Part shown: in pieces, positions 36,550 to 44,899 of the stretch | Numbering within the stretch: the first letter of the stretch is position 1 | How the letters are laid out: the number at the start of each line of letters is the position of its first letter | Assembly (NCBI GenBank): GCA_903953895.1 | Contig: CAJBLH010000182.1 | Coordinates: 1 to 64,000, forward strand | Source of the DNA: an uncultured Desulfobacteraceae bacterium | GTDB taxonomy: Bacteria > Desulfobacterota > Desulfobacteria > Desulfobacterales > Desulfatirhabdiaceae | Length of the DNA stretch: 64,000 bases | Direction of reading: 5' to 3' | Position numbers and translations under genes: made by a program | Notes under the pieces: model-generated | Database searches by the model: none | The model's input: the letters and a program-made list of their open reading frames with translations, nothing else | What the model was told of the DNA's origin: nothing

Positions 36550-36615
36550 AATTAGGGTGCAGGTATCAGATAATAGGGTACAGGTATCAGGGTGCAGGAT
36601 TTTCCTGCCCCCTGC
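36550..36615. repeat. Short tandem repeat and hairpin upstream of the Sec-HdrA gene
   Basis: The unit GGGTGCAGGTATCAG occurs in three degenerate copies (starting near 36555, 36576 and 36590). The last copy pairs with CCTGCACCC to form a hairpin followed by T7 on the plus strand. It lies in the 80-nt gap inside the operon. It might attenuate or process the transcript, giving different HdrA levels. Confidence 0.5.
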
Positions 36616-36624
36616 ACCCTTTTT

Positions 36625-38208
36625 TTATTCCCACCGGATGGTTCGCGCCAGAACACTGGTCAAATCCATCATTTCCATTTCAATTTCTTTGCCGATAAAC
36701 GGGTCTTCCATGGCGCAGCGCAGATGAATCTGGCATTTGGGACAGGCCGTCAACAGCAGATTGCTTCCGGTTTCCTTGGCCTGGCGCAGGCGCTTGACCT
36801 GAAGCGCTTTGCTGAAGCTGTCGCATCCTGTCCACGCACAGTTGCCGCAACAAAGTGCTGAAGCGCCGCGATCCCGCATTTCGGTAAATTTCTGAGGGTT
36901 CAGGCGTTCAATGAGCTTTCGGGGCAACTCCGGGCGGCCGGCAAGTCGGCTCAGGCGGCAGGGGTCCTGAAATGTCAGGGTGCGGTCCAGTTTTTCAAAA
37001 GCGATGGCCCCCTTGCTGATTTCTTTTTCCGCCAGGTCGAAGAGATGGGTTACCTTGAAGTTGACCGGGATTCCCTGTTCCGGATAGTCGTGCGCCAGAG
37101 TCCGGTAACATTCGGGACAGGCGGTGACAACTTCCTCGATCCCCTTTTCCGTGATGGCCGCCACATTCAGGCGGGCAAGTCTTAGAAAATTCTCCCGGTC
37201 GCCGGACCAGAGCAGATCATGGCCGCAACATCTTTCCCCATCCAGAAGCGTGGGATGAATATCGAAAAAATTCAGAAGGCGCAGGCCATCCACCAGGATA
37301 TCCCGGGTCCGGATGCCCAGATGGGCCCTGAAATAGGTATCGAAATATGGTGCACACCCCCCGAAAAAAAGAATCTTACTGGCGGCATCCGTCCGGATGT
37401 CGCTGGGAAGCCACTCCCAGTGACGGATTTTTAGATCGGGCGATGTCATGGCGCGCATGAATGACTGAAAAAACCCTTCATGCGCTTCACAGCCTTCCTT
37501 TCCGGCCCCTTTCTGAAGGCAGCGCATGTCCCGGATAAATTCCGGAAAATCAACAGCCGACGGGCAGCGATCCCGACAGAGTCCACAGGTCAGGCACGAC
37601 CACACATCCTTGACAACCTGGGGCGATTCGGTATTTCCGGCAATAATGGCGCTGGCCATGGCTCTTGGGGAAAAGGACTTGCCGGAAAGCGTTACAGGGC
37701 ACGCCGAAGAACACTTCCCGCAGTCCTGACAGGCGAAAATATCATGGCGAGTCATCACCCGGGCCGCAGCTTCTTTTCCGATGGGCAGGGCAGCTTCCCG
37801 CGGGAACGGCGTCACCGGACTTTCACCCATGGTCTGGATGACTTGATGAAAGTCTTTTAAAAACATCAGCAGCGCATCCGATTCCTCGGGCAGAAACATG
37901 GCCGAACGCAGGCGATCTCCACCCAGCCCCAGCAGATCGAGTATGCCGCGCGTATCTTCCACATTTCGCTCGGCAACTTTTGTTCCGCTGCCATACCGGC
38001 AGGAACCGGGCTCGCAGCCGAGCAGAGCGACCCCGTCAGCGCCCAGTTCGAACGCTCTGAAGAGAAGCGACTTGCTCATGCTGCCGGTACAGGGAATGCG
38101 GATCATGCGGACGTCCAGCGGAAGATCGGCGCCGCAGTCCTGAAGCGCCTGATAAGCGGCGTGCGGCCCCCAATTGCAGATAAACAGGATGATTTTAAGT
38201 TTGTCCAT
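36625..38208 (-). CDS. MvhD-HdrC-HdrB fusion protein
   Basis: A 527-residue fusion. The N-terminal ~130 residues resemble MvhD/FlpD (IILFICNWGPHAAYQALQD, then CTGSMSKS and GCEPGSCRY), although the usual CNWCSYAGAD cysteines are partly altered. A HdrC-like module has CQDCGKCSSACP and CLTCGLCRDRCP. The C-terminal half has two CCG domains of HdrB/HdrD type (FFGGCAPYFD..ERCCGHD and FQDPCRLSRL..LCCGNCAW). HdrB holds the unusual FeS clusters that reduce disulfides. Here the natural disulfide is unknown. It lies between the GltD-HdrA hybrid and the Sec-HdrA gene. The start at 38208 is chosen because the upstream piece looks like intergenic repeat; 38244 is possible. Confidence 0.85.
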   Translation of the reverse strand: MDKLKIILFICNWGPHAAYQALQDCGADLPLDVRMIRIPCTGSMSKSLLFRAFELGADGVALLGCEPGSCRYGSGTKVAERNVEDTRGILDLLGLGGDRLRSAMFLPEESDALLMFLKDFHQVIQTMGESPVTPFPREAALPIGKEAAARVMTRHDIFACQDCGKCSSACPVTLSGKSFSPRAMASAIIAGNTESPQVVKDVWSCLTCGLCRDRCPSAVDFPEFIRDMRCLQKGAGKEGCEAHEGFFQSFMRAMTSPDLKIRHWEWLPSDIRTDAASKILFFGGCAPYFDTYFRAHLGIRTRDILVDGLRLLNFFDIHPTLLDGERCCGHDLLWSGDRENFLRLARLNVAAITEKGIEEVVTACPECYRTLAHDYPEQGIPVNFKVTHLFDLAEKEISKGAIAFEKLDRTLTFQDPCRLSRLAGRPELPRKLIERLNPQKFTEMRDRGASALCCGNCAWTGCDSFSKALQVKRLRQAKETGSNLLLTACPKCQIHLRCAMEDPFIGKEIEMEMMDLTSVLARTIRWE

Positions 38209-38257
38209 CTCTATCCCATGTGTTTCGTGGTTCAAAAAAATCATGCCTTACGGATAT

Positions 38258-41200
38258 TCACTGCAGCAGTTCCGCAATCATCTGATTGAGATACTTGCGG
38301 TCGCGATACGGACTGTCTGCAGCACTGCAAGGGCATACGGCAATACAGTTGCCGCATCCCTTGCACAGGGCTTCGTCCACAACCGCATACCAGCCGTTGA
38401 TGTCGTTGGACCGGAAGCTGACAGCCTGATAGGGACATACTCCGATACACCGGCCGCAGCCCCGACAGAGGGCATCATCCACGGATACGGTATAGCCTTT
38501 GTTCTGCCGGGGGCTTCTGGGCATGGCCGCAGCCGCCAGCATGGCGGCCGCGGTTCCCTTGATGCGATCGGAAACGGCAATGCCCGAAGGATTGGCCAGA
38601 AACAGACCCGGAATGGAGGTCGCCCCCGGATTGAAAAAGGGAATTCCGGTGATGCCTCGCTTCTGCATGGCGGATTCAACGATGTGGGCGGGCAGATCCG
38701 CCATCGGCATATAAGGAATGCGCTTTCGAGACTGCTCCCCCAGAATGACGGACCCGGCATGCATGATCTGCTTGACGCCATGGGTATCCAGGGTTACCTC
38801 GAAATTTCCGACCGTTCCCCGCAGGCACTGTACCGAAGATTGGCCAAGATTGTGAATGTTGGGATGCACCAGGGTTTCTGGAAGCGATTTATCGGGTGTA
38901 CCGAAAAGAAAGACTTCCAGACCTGCCCGGGCAAGGGTCATGGCGCTGTTCAGAGCTGCTTCCGAGTCTCCGATCACCGCAGTCGTGAAATTATAGGGCC
39001 GTGCCGGCGCCGGAAGGGCTTTCAGCCGGAAAGTCCGGTGGATCGAGCGTTCGATAAGCCCCTTAAATCGTTTTTCGGTCAGCTCCGGATCCGATTTCAG
39101 GAGCCGCAGCACCTCGCCGCGCAGATTGCAGGTTTCCACCATGGCCCGGCTGATGCCGGTTCCGGAAAAGATCGCATGTTTGAGTCGGCTTCTCTGGTCG
39201 GTACAGGCGCTGCAGATAAAATCGAGAGGGCAGCAGACGCAGGACGCCAGAACCACACGGGTCAGCCCCTTTTCGCGAATGGTGCGGATCAGCCCCGTTG
39301 ATCCTTCCGGCGTGCAGGCGGATGAAATGACCTCGGCGTGTTCAATATGGGGCAGATTGCAGAGTCCGGCGACATAGTCACTTAACCCAGCAGACCATCC
39401 CAGTGCGTCGTTGCACCGGCAGACAAAAACACCCATACGGATTTCCGAAGAAAGCCGGGGGTCCGGCGGCGAAAAGGCCATGCCATGCCCTTTCAGCCGC
39501 TGAGACCCGCCGCCAAGAAGCAGCATGGCATCGGCTGCCGCGGCAAAACCCCGAAGCGTCATGGCGTGTACGTCCTGCTTTGCGGTTTTGGTGCTGTATG
39601 CACGCAGTATATCGTCTCCCTTGATGTCGGGCGCAGCAGCGGGATCGGCGATGATAACAACACCGGCCTGCTCGATGAGGTCTTCGGTATCCTTTCCGTG
39701 CTGAATCGCACCGGCTGCCGTGCAGGCGGTCACGCATTCAAGGCATTCGGAACAGGCCCCGCACTGAAGGCATCGGGCCGCCTCAAAGCAGACCTGCGAC
39801 TCGCTGAGTCCCAACGCCACTTCGGCAAAATTACCTTCACGCGCTGCCGGCTGCCTCTCCGGCATATGGGCACGGGAAAGCGAGGGGATGTTGGGCGTGA
39901 TGGCCGAAAAATCCTTGTCCTGCGGTCTTTTTGGCAACTGGTTCGATAGTTTTTCTCCGCCAAGGCTCAGATGCACAGCGTGGGCTGCCTGCCTGCCGGA
40001 GGCCATGGCCTTTACTACCGACGACGGCCCGTGGGCCACATCTCCGGCGGCAAAAACACCGGCAATGCCGGTATTAAAATCGCTATTTGTTTGATTCGAG
40101 CCCTTTGAGGGCATCCCGGCAAGCGATTTCGCCCCGCATGGATCGGCAGCCTGGCCGATGGCCACAAAGGCTCTGTCGAAATTCAGATCAAACGCCTCTG
40201 TTGCCGGCACCAGCACTGGCCAGGGGATGCCGGCGGCATCCGGCGGACCAGGTTGGGTGGCGGCACAACGCAAGGCGCCAAGCTTTCCCTCCTTGCCCGC
40301 AAACCCCATGACCTGTATGTTGTTCCGAATGCAAATCCCTTCTTCCCTGGCAGCAACGACCTCTTGCGTATCGGCCGGTATGAGCGATTCCGGAAACCAG
40401 GACAGCACCGTCACCGCAGCGCCCAATCGCACCAGCGCTCTGGCCAGATCGAAGGCGGCGTTTCCATCTCCGATCACGGCGACATTTCCCCGGACCTCCG
40501 TGATTTCTCCGCGGTACAGCCGAATCAGAAAATCCAGGCAGCCCTCAACACCGGCCAATTCTTCGCCGGGGACACCCAGTTTGCGGTCTTTCCATACGCC
40601 GACGGCCAGAATCACGGCAGCAAACTCTTTTTTGAGTTCATCCAAACCGCCGGACAGATCCATAGATATCCCGGTTTGAAACACAACCCCCAGTTTTTCA
40701 ATGTAAGCAATTTCCTGATCCAGTATCTCCCGCGGCAGCCGATGGGGCCCCAGGCCATATCGCAGCAGGCCGCCGGCCAGCGATTCCTTCTCGAAAACCG
40801 TGACCGGATATCCGAGACGGGCCAGATCTGCGGCTGCGGCAAGTCCTGCAGGGCCGGATCCGATCACGGCGATGCGTTGGGGTCTATGGGGAACCACGGG
40901 TGCGATGAATGCGCGGGGATGAGAAAGTTCATAGTCCGCAACAAAACGTTTGATATCCCGGATGGCGACAGACTGGTCCAGTTCGGCGCGCCGGCAGGCG
41001 ATTTCACAGGGATGTGTGCAGATTCTGCCGCAGATTCCGGGGAGGATGTTGTCCCGGCGAATCAAATCCAGGGCTTCGGGAAATTTTCCGGCCCGGGTGA
41101 GGGCCACATACCCTTGTGCATTCACTCCCAGCGGGCAGTTGGCCTGGCACAGAGGCTGACGGCGCTTGTCGATGACAGGATGACCTGGCAGGCTGTATCT

Positions 41201-41608
41201 GCCGCCGGATCGAATGGGTTTTGATCCATCCGGCGATATTGCCGGACAGGCTTCCAAGCAGCGTCCGCACAGGGTGCAGCGGTCCGGATCGATAAATGCC
41301 GCCGGGCTGTCGATGTGGGCGCGAAACCCCTGGGATGTGTGTTTCAGCGAGCGGATACTTCCAGGAAACACGCAGCGTATGCGCGGATTACGCAGAATGC
41401 GCAGCAGCCCGGGACGGGATGCATAGTTCAGGGGAACGCCGGAACTCAGGCGCCAGGCATCGCAGGACAGTTTCTGATTCAAATCCGGGTCTGAATCTAC
41501 CAGAGTCACCGGAATGCCGATTTCTCCCAATTTATTGGTTGCAGCAATTCCTGCAGGTGTTGCGCCAATAACCAGAACCCGGTACAGACGATCTTTAGGG
41601 CTTTTCAT
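38258..41608 (-). CDS. GltD/HdrA/ferredoxin hybrid flavoprotein
   Basis: A 1,116-residue protein. Order: an N-terminal dinucleotide fold (VLVIGATPAGIAATNKLGE) ending in a ferredoxin motif CTLCGRCLEACP; then a glutamate-synthase small-chain-like (GltD) unit with CQANCPLGVNAQGYV, CTHPCEIAC, the FAD site VIGSGPAGLAAAADLARLG and the NADPH site VIGDGNAAFDLARALV; an 8-Cys-like segment (CLQCGACSECLECVTAC); an HdrA-like module (GVFVCRCNDALG); and two C-terminal 4Fe-4S sites (CRGCGRCIGVCPYQ, CKGCGNCIAVCPCS). This looks like the NAD(P)H-linked partner of the Hdr proteins, perhaps an electron-bifurcating hub. The ATG at 41608 has AAGGA upstream and overlaps korC by 14 nt. Confidence 0.85.
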   Translation of the reverse strand: MKSPKDRLYRVLVIGATPAGIAATNKLGEIGIPVTLVDSDPDLNQKLSCDAWRLSSGVPLNYASRPGLLRILRNPRIRCVFPGSIRSLKHTSQGFRAHIDSPAAFIDPDRCTLCGRCLEACPAISPDGSKPIRSGGRYSLPGHPVIDKRRQPLCQANCPLGVNAQGYVALTRAGKFPEALDLIRRDNILPGICGRICTHPCEIACRRAELDQSVAIRDIKRFVADYELSHPRAFIAPVVPHRPQRIAVIGSGPAGLAAAADLARLGYPVTVFEKESLAGGLLRYGLGPHRLPREILDQEIAYIEKLGVVFQTGISMDLSGGLDELKKEFAAVILAVGVWKDRKLGVPGEELAGVEGCLDFLIRLYRGEITEVRGNVAVIGDGNAAFDLARALVRLGAAVTVLSWFPESLIPADTQEVVAAREEGICIRNNIQVMGFAGKEGKLGALRCAATQPGPPDAAGIPWPVLVPATEAFDLNFDRAFVAIGQAADPCGAKSLAGMPSKGSNQTNSDFNTGIAGVFAAGDVAHGPSSVVKAMASGRQAAHAVHLSLGGEKLSNQLPKRPQDKDFSAITPNIPSLSRAHMPERQPAAREGNFAEVALGLSESQVCFEAARCLQCGACSECLECVTACTAAGAIQHGKDTEDLIEQAGVVIIADPAAAPDIKGDDILRAYSTKTAKQDVHAMTLRGFAAAADAMLLLGGGSQRLKGHGMAFSPPDPRLSSEIRMGVFVCRCNDALGWSAGLSDYVAGLCNLPHIEHAEVISSACTPEGSTGLIRTIREKGLTRVVLASCVCCPLDFICSACTDQRSRLKHAIFSGTGISRAMVETCNLRGEVLRLLKSDPELTEKRFKGLIERSIHRTFRLKALPAPARPYNFTTAVIGDSEAALNSAMTLARAGLEVFLFGTPDKSLPETLVHPNIHNLGQSSVQCLRGTVGNFEVTLDTHGVKQIMHAGSVILGEQSRKRIPYMPMADLPAHIVESAMQKRGITGIPFFNPGATSIPGLFLANPSGIAVSDRIKGTAAAMLAAAAMPRSPRQNKGYTVSVDDALCRGCGRCIGVCPYQAVSFRSNDINGWYAVVDEALCKGCGNCIAVCPCSAADSPYRDRKYLNQMIAELLQ

Positions 41609-42209
41609 CCACGGTTCCTTTCTTGCCTTCCGCTTTTTTCCGGCGCCCTTTGAGCGTGGCCAGACCGAAATCATAGCCTTTGTCGAATGCCGCCAGGTTC
41701 AAGGCTTCCGTTCCCCGGGGAACAGAGCCTGAAACCGTGCTTCGGGCGGCATCCAGCGAGACGGCCTGGGTAATGGCCGTAAAGAAACCCACCATGACGA
41801 TGTTGGCCATCATCTTGCGGCCCATTTCTTCGGCCATGCGCGTTGCCGGAATGGCAAAGCAGCGGTCTGCGGGGATATCTCCGGGATTTACCAGGTTCTG
41901 ATCGACAATCAGAATGCTGGTTTCCTTGATCATGGCCGCGTACTTGTCGTATCCGCCCTGAGACATGCACACCAGAATGTCGGGCCGGCGCACATACGGA
42001 AAATGAATGAACTTGTCGGAAATGATCACCTGGGCGCTGCAGTAGCCACCCCGCGCCTCGGGCCCATAGGACTGGGTCAACGTGCTTTCCTTGTGATCGA
42101 TAAGGCTTGCGGCTTTTCCCACAATCTGCCCGGCCAGTACGATGCCCTGGCCGCCGAAACCCGTGATGAGGATTTCCATCTTGTCGCCGGCATGCGATTT
42201 TGAAGTCAT
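41595..42209 (-). CDS. korC: 2-oxoacid:ferredoxin oxidoreductase gamma subunit
   Basis: A 204-residue gamma subunit. It starts with the family signature MEILITGFGGQGIVLAGQIVGK (GFGGQG loop, shown in part), then ESTLTQSYGPEARGGYCSAQ, which helps bind coenzyme A and packs against the other subunits. It continues PDILVCMSQGGYDKY. The start is either 42209 (MTSKS) or 42179 (MEIL); the longer one was kept because it leaves a normal 23-nt gap to korB. Part of the kor operon, and overlaps the GltD/HdrA hybrid gene by 14 nt. Confidence 0.88.
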   Translation of the reverse strand: MTSKSHAGDKMEILITGFGGQGIVLAGQIVGKAASLIDHKESTLTQSYGPEARGGYCSAQVIISDKFIHFPYVRRPDILVCMSQGGYDKYAAMIKETSILIVDQNLVNPGDIPADRCFAIPATRMAEEMGRKMMANIVMVGFFTAITQAVSLDAARSTVSGSVPRGTEALNLAAFDKGYDFGLATLKGRRKKAEGKKGTVDEKP

Positions 42210-42232
42210 AAATATCCCGAAATTTGAAATCC

Positions 42233-43078
42233 TTAAGCAAAATGCGGACGGCATGTCCTGTCATAATTGTCTGAAAATGTCGGACGGTCATGATCGACGA
42301 ATTTTCCCAGCGTAATGCTGTTTCCAAAGTCCATGACCGCATCCATGGGATGCGCACCGTTCTTGATGACTGTGCGTTCCTGATATATTTTGAGCGTATC
42401 CAGCGACCGTTCCTTGTTCTTCCGTCCATACCCCGTCGGGCAGGGCGCCAACACCTCGATAAAGGAAAAACCCCGCCGGTTCAACGCCTCTTCGATGGAT
42501 TTGGTCAGATCCCGTGTGTGCAGGATGGTCCACCTGGCCACGTAGGTAGCGCCCGATGCAAAGGCCAGCAGGGGAAGGCTGAACGGCGGGTCCGGATTTC
42601 CCAGGGGAGTGGTGGTGGTTTTGGCCAGGCAGGGCGTGGTGGCGGCCGCCTGCCCACCGGTCATGCCGTAGATCAGGTTGTTGACACAGATCACCGTGAT
42701 ATCCATGTTGCGCCTGGCGGCATGGATGAAGTGGTTCCCGCCGATTGCAAATAGATCGCCATCCCCGCTGAACACCACCACATTGAGCTCTGGATTGGCC
42801 AGTTTCATGCCGGAGGCAAAGGGAATGGCCCGGCCGTGCGTGGTATGATAGGAATCCAGCCGGGTATAGCCGGCCCCGCGGCCCGAACATCCGATGCCGG
42901 ACACCATGACCGTTTTATCCAGATTGATGCCGCTGGCCTGCATGGCCACCATGCAGGCGGAAAACGCCGTGCCGATTCCGCATCCCGGGCACCAGATATG
43001 GGGAATGCGGTCTGTTCGCAGCATCGCATCCAGCGGATGATCGGACCGGATTTTATTTTTCTCCATTTCCACTCCCAT
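42233..43078 (-). CDS. korB: 2-oxoacid:ferredoxin oxidoreductase beta subunit (TPP-binding)
   Basis: A 281-residue thiamine-diphosphate-binding subunit. The FeS/TPP motif HIWCPGCGIGTAFSA is near the N-terminus, and SGIGCSGRGAGY follows. The Mg-TPP motif is GDGDLFAIGGNHFIHAARRN with later NNLIYGMTGGQ. These match KorB and 2-oxoglutarate or branched-chain oxoacid oxidoreductases more than pyruvate enzymes. It sits between korA and korC. The ATG may be 43078 or 43066. Confidence 0.9.
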   Translation of the reverse strand: MGVEMEKNKIRSDHPLDAMLRTDRIPHIWCPGCGIGTAFSACMVAMQASGINLDKTVMVSGIGCSGRGAGYTRLDSYHTTHGRAIPFASGMKLANPELNVVVFSGDGDLFAIGGNHFIHAARRNMDITVICVNNLIYGMTGGQAAATTPCLAKTTTTPLGNPDPPFSLPLLAFASGATYVARWTILHTRDLTKSIEEALNRRGFSFIEVLAPCPTGYGRKNKERSLDTLKIYQERTVIKNGAHPMDAVMDFGNSITLGKFVDHDRPTFSDNYDRTCRPHFA

Positions 43079-43110
43079 TTACACCTTGAACAGCTTCCCG
43101 GCACATAATC

Positions 43111-44256
43111 CTAAAATGCCGTTTTAAGGGTGTCTACGATCTGCTCCGGCGTAATGACCGCTCCCCCCGGATGGCCGACCAGAACAGCCGGAACCCGGGA
43201 GCCGGCACATCTTTGAACTTCCAGGTGAATCTGGCCCAGGTTGATCTCGACTGTCACAAAGCCACGCACTTTTTCCGCCAGCTTCTGAATCTGCTGTTCC
43301 GGAAAAGGCCATACAGTGATCAGTCGAAACAGTCCGGCCTTGATCCCCTGAGCCCTGGCCTCATCCACTGCCGCCAGACTGCTGCGGGCTGAAATGCCAT
43401 AAGACACGATGACGATTTCGGCATCTTCGAGCCGGTAGCTTTCCGTCCGGATGATATCATCGAGGTTGTTGCGGATCTTTTGTGTCAACCGGTGCATCAT
43501 CTCGATCTGTGTCTCGACATTCATGCCGGGATAACCGCGTTCATCGTGTGTCAGGCCCGTCACATGAATGCCATAACCATCTCCGGCAATGGCCATCGGC
43601 GCCACACCGTTTGGCCCCGGCTGAAACGCCTTGAAACGGTCTTTTCTACCTTTTGGCGCCGGTCGATGCCGCAGTTTGATGGCGCCGGCCTCCGGAATGA
43701 CCACCCGTTCGCTCAGGTGCCCCGTGACCTCATCGGTCATGACCAGTACCGGAATCCGGTAGGTTTCACTGAGATTAAAAGCCGTGATCGTCGTATAGAA
43801 AAGCTCCTGAGGTGACGCCGGCGCCAGGGCGATGATTTCATAATGGCCGTGCGACCCCCATCTGGCCTGCATCATGTCTCCCTGGGCGCCGAGTGTGGGC
43901 AAACCCGTAGAAGGCCCGGCCCGCTGAACATTGACCACCACGCACGGAGTCTCGGTACAGATGCCAAGCCCCAGATTCTCCATGATCAGGCTGAAGCCCG
44001 GGCCGGATGTGGCGGTCATGCTCTTGACCCCGGCGCAGGAAGCCCCCAGAATCGAGGCCATGGCGGCGATTTCATCTTCCATCTGCACAAAGGTGCCGCA
44101 TACATCGGGAAGGCGGGATGCCATGTGTTCGGCAATCTCTGTAGCCGGTGTAATGGGATACCCCCCGAAAAAAAGGCACCCCGCTGCCAGCGCACCCTCT
44201 GCGCAGGCCACATCGCCCGTCATAAAATGTTCACCGGTTAAGACTGCTGGTTTCAT
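43111..44256 (-). CDS. korA: 2-oxoacid:ferredoxin oxidoreductase alpha subunit
   Basis: A 381-residue alpha subunit. The N-terminus has GDVACAEGALAAGCLFFGGYPITPATEIAEHM (shown in two parts in the family: the PITPATEI loop is diagnostic). Next are QMEDEIAAMASILGAS and the MTATSGPGFSLI motif of the pyrimidine-binding domain. The enzyme oxidatively decarboxylates a 2-oxoacid, probably 2-oxoglutarate, with CoA and reduces ferredoxin. It follows korD and precedes korB, all on the minus strand. Confidence 0.9.
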   Translation of the reverse strand: MKPAVLTGEHFMTGDVACAEGALAAGCLFFGGYPITPATEIAEHMASRLPDVCGTFVQMEDEIAAMASILGASCAGVKSMTATSGPGFSLIMENLGLGICTETPCVVVNVQRAGPSTGLPTLGAQGDMMQARWGSHGHYEIIALAPASPQELFYTTITAFNLSETYRIPVLVMTDEVTGHLSERVVIPEAGAIKLRHRPAPKGRKDRFKAFQPGPNGVAPMAIAGDGYGIHVTGLTHDERGYPGMNVETQIEMMHRLTQKIRNNLDDIIRTESYRLEDAEIVIVSYGISARSSLAAVDEARAQGIKAGLFRLITVWPFPEQQIQKLAEKVRGFVTVEINLGQIHLEVQRCAGSRVPAVLVGHPGGAVITPEQIVDTLKTAF

Positions 44257-44386
44257 AACTCAACTTTTTTGATGGTATTCATTTTCCATTTATTATTGGA
44301 TGCAAAGACAATGGAAACGCGAAATAGTCGCCCGATTTTCATAAAATTATCTTTGCGATCTTTGCGCCTTTGCGGTGAATTTCAAC
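44257..44386. repeat. korD-korA spacer with dispersed repeat copy 2
   Basis: The 130-nt gap holds the second copy (44351-44379) of the 29-nt CTTTGCG-type repeat found at 20197-20225. The repeat lies inside the operon, between korD and korA. No other element is seen. Confidence 0.6.
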
Positions 44387-44650
44387 TCAATCACCCGGAA
44401 TTTCCAGTGAATAAATGGCAAAGTCCGGACAGATCGTTTCACAGTAATGGCAGTTCACACAGTCATCCGGCTTTTTGACAAGGGGGGGATGATAGCCTTT
44501 GACATTGTATCTGGGCGACAGCTCCAGCACATTGCGGGGACAGAAGGCAATGCAATAACCGCAGCCCTTGCATCTTTCCTCGACAATCACCACCATGCCG
44601 CGGGAAACTGCAATGTCATTCGAATCCAGAGGCACTCGCCAATATTTCAT
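44387..44650 (-). CDS. korD: 2-oxoacid oxidoreductase ferredoxin subunit
   Basis: An 87-residue bis-[4Fe-4S] ferredoxin. The two cluster motifs are CKGCGYCIAFCP (about residue 27) and CVNCHYCETICPD (about residue 64). It is the delta subunit that takes electrons from the korAB active site. It is the first gene of the seven-gene kor-hdr operon and its ATG is preceded by AAGGG. A strong promoter lies about 100 nt upstream. Confidence 0.9.
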   Translation of the reverse strand: MKYWRVPLDSNDIAVSRGMVVIVEERCKGCGYCIAFCPRNVLELSPRYNVKGYHPPLVKKPDDCVNCHYCETICPDFAIYSLEIPGD

Positions 44651-44749
44651 ATACGCCCTTCAAGATGAATATGGATTGCTCTGCAGATTAACCATGGGAT
44701 CAAATCCTCTGAATGGTCTTCGAAACAAAATTGAACAAAAAGTTTTTGT

Positions 44750-44777
44750 ATAATAAGCAATCGATCGAGCATGTCAA
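44750..44777 (-). promoter_or_regulatory. Sigma-70-like promoter of the kor-hdr operon
   Basis: On the minus strand TTGACA (44777-44772) and TATTAT (44755-44750) are 16 nt apart. Transcription would begin near 44742, leaving a ~90-nt leader before korD. The -35 box is perfect. No hairpin is obvious in the leader. Confidence 0.65.
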
Positions 44778-44899
44778 GAACATTTTGCTCTTGAATCTGG
44801 AATTATCGGAGTTAGGGTGATAATTTTAGGAGGGGTATGAGAGATTCTATCCATGTTTTGATCAGAGTATCTTCGGCTTTATTTTTTTAGTGAGTTTAG

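Noticed and set aside
35306..36727. Long plus-strand open frame of about 470 residues
   Set aside because: Antisense to the HdrA gene. Its composition is typical of a shadow of a Cys- and Gly-rich gene and it has no recognisable domains.
38174..39301. Long plus-strand open frame of about 375 residues
   Set aside because: Antisense to the GltD/HdrA hybrid; no motif or ribosome site.
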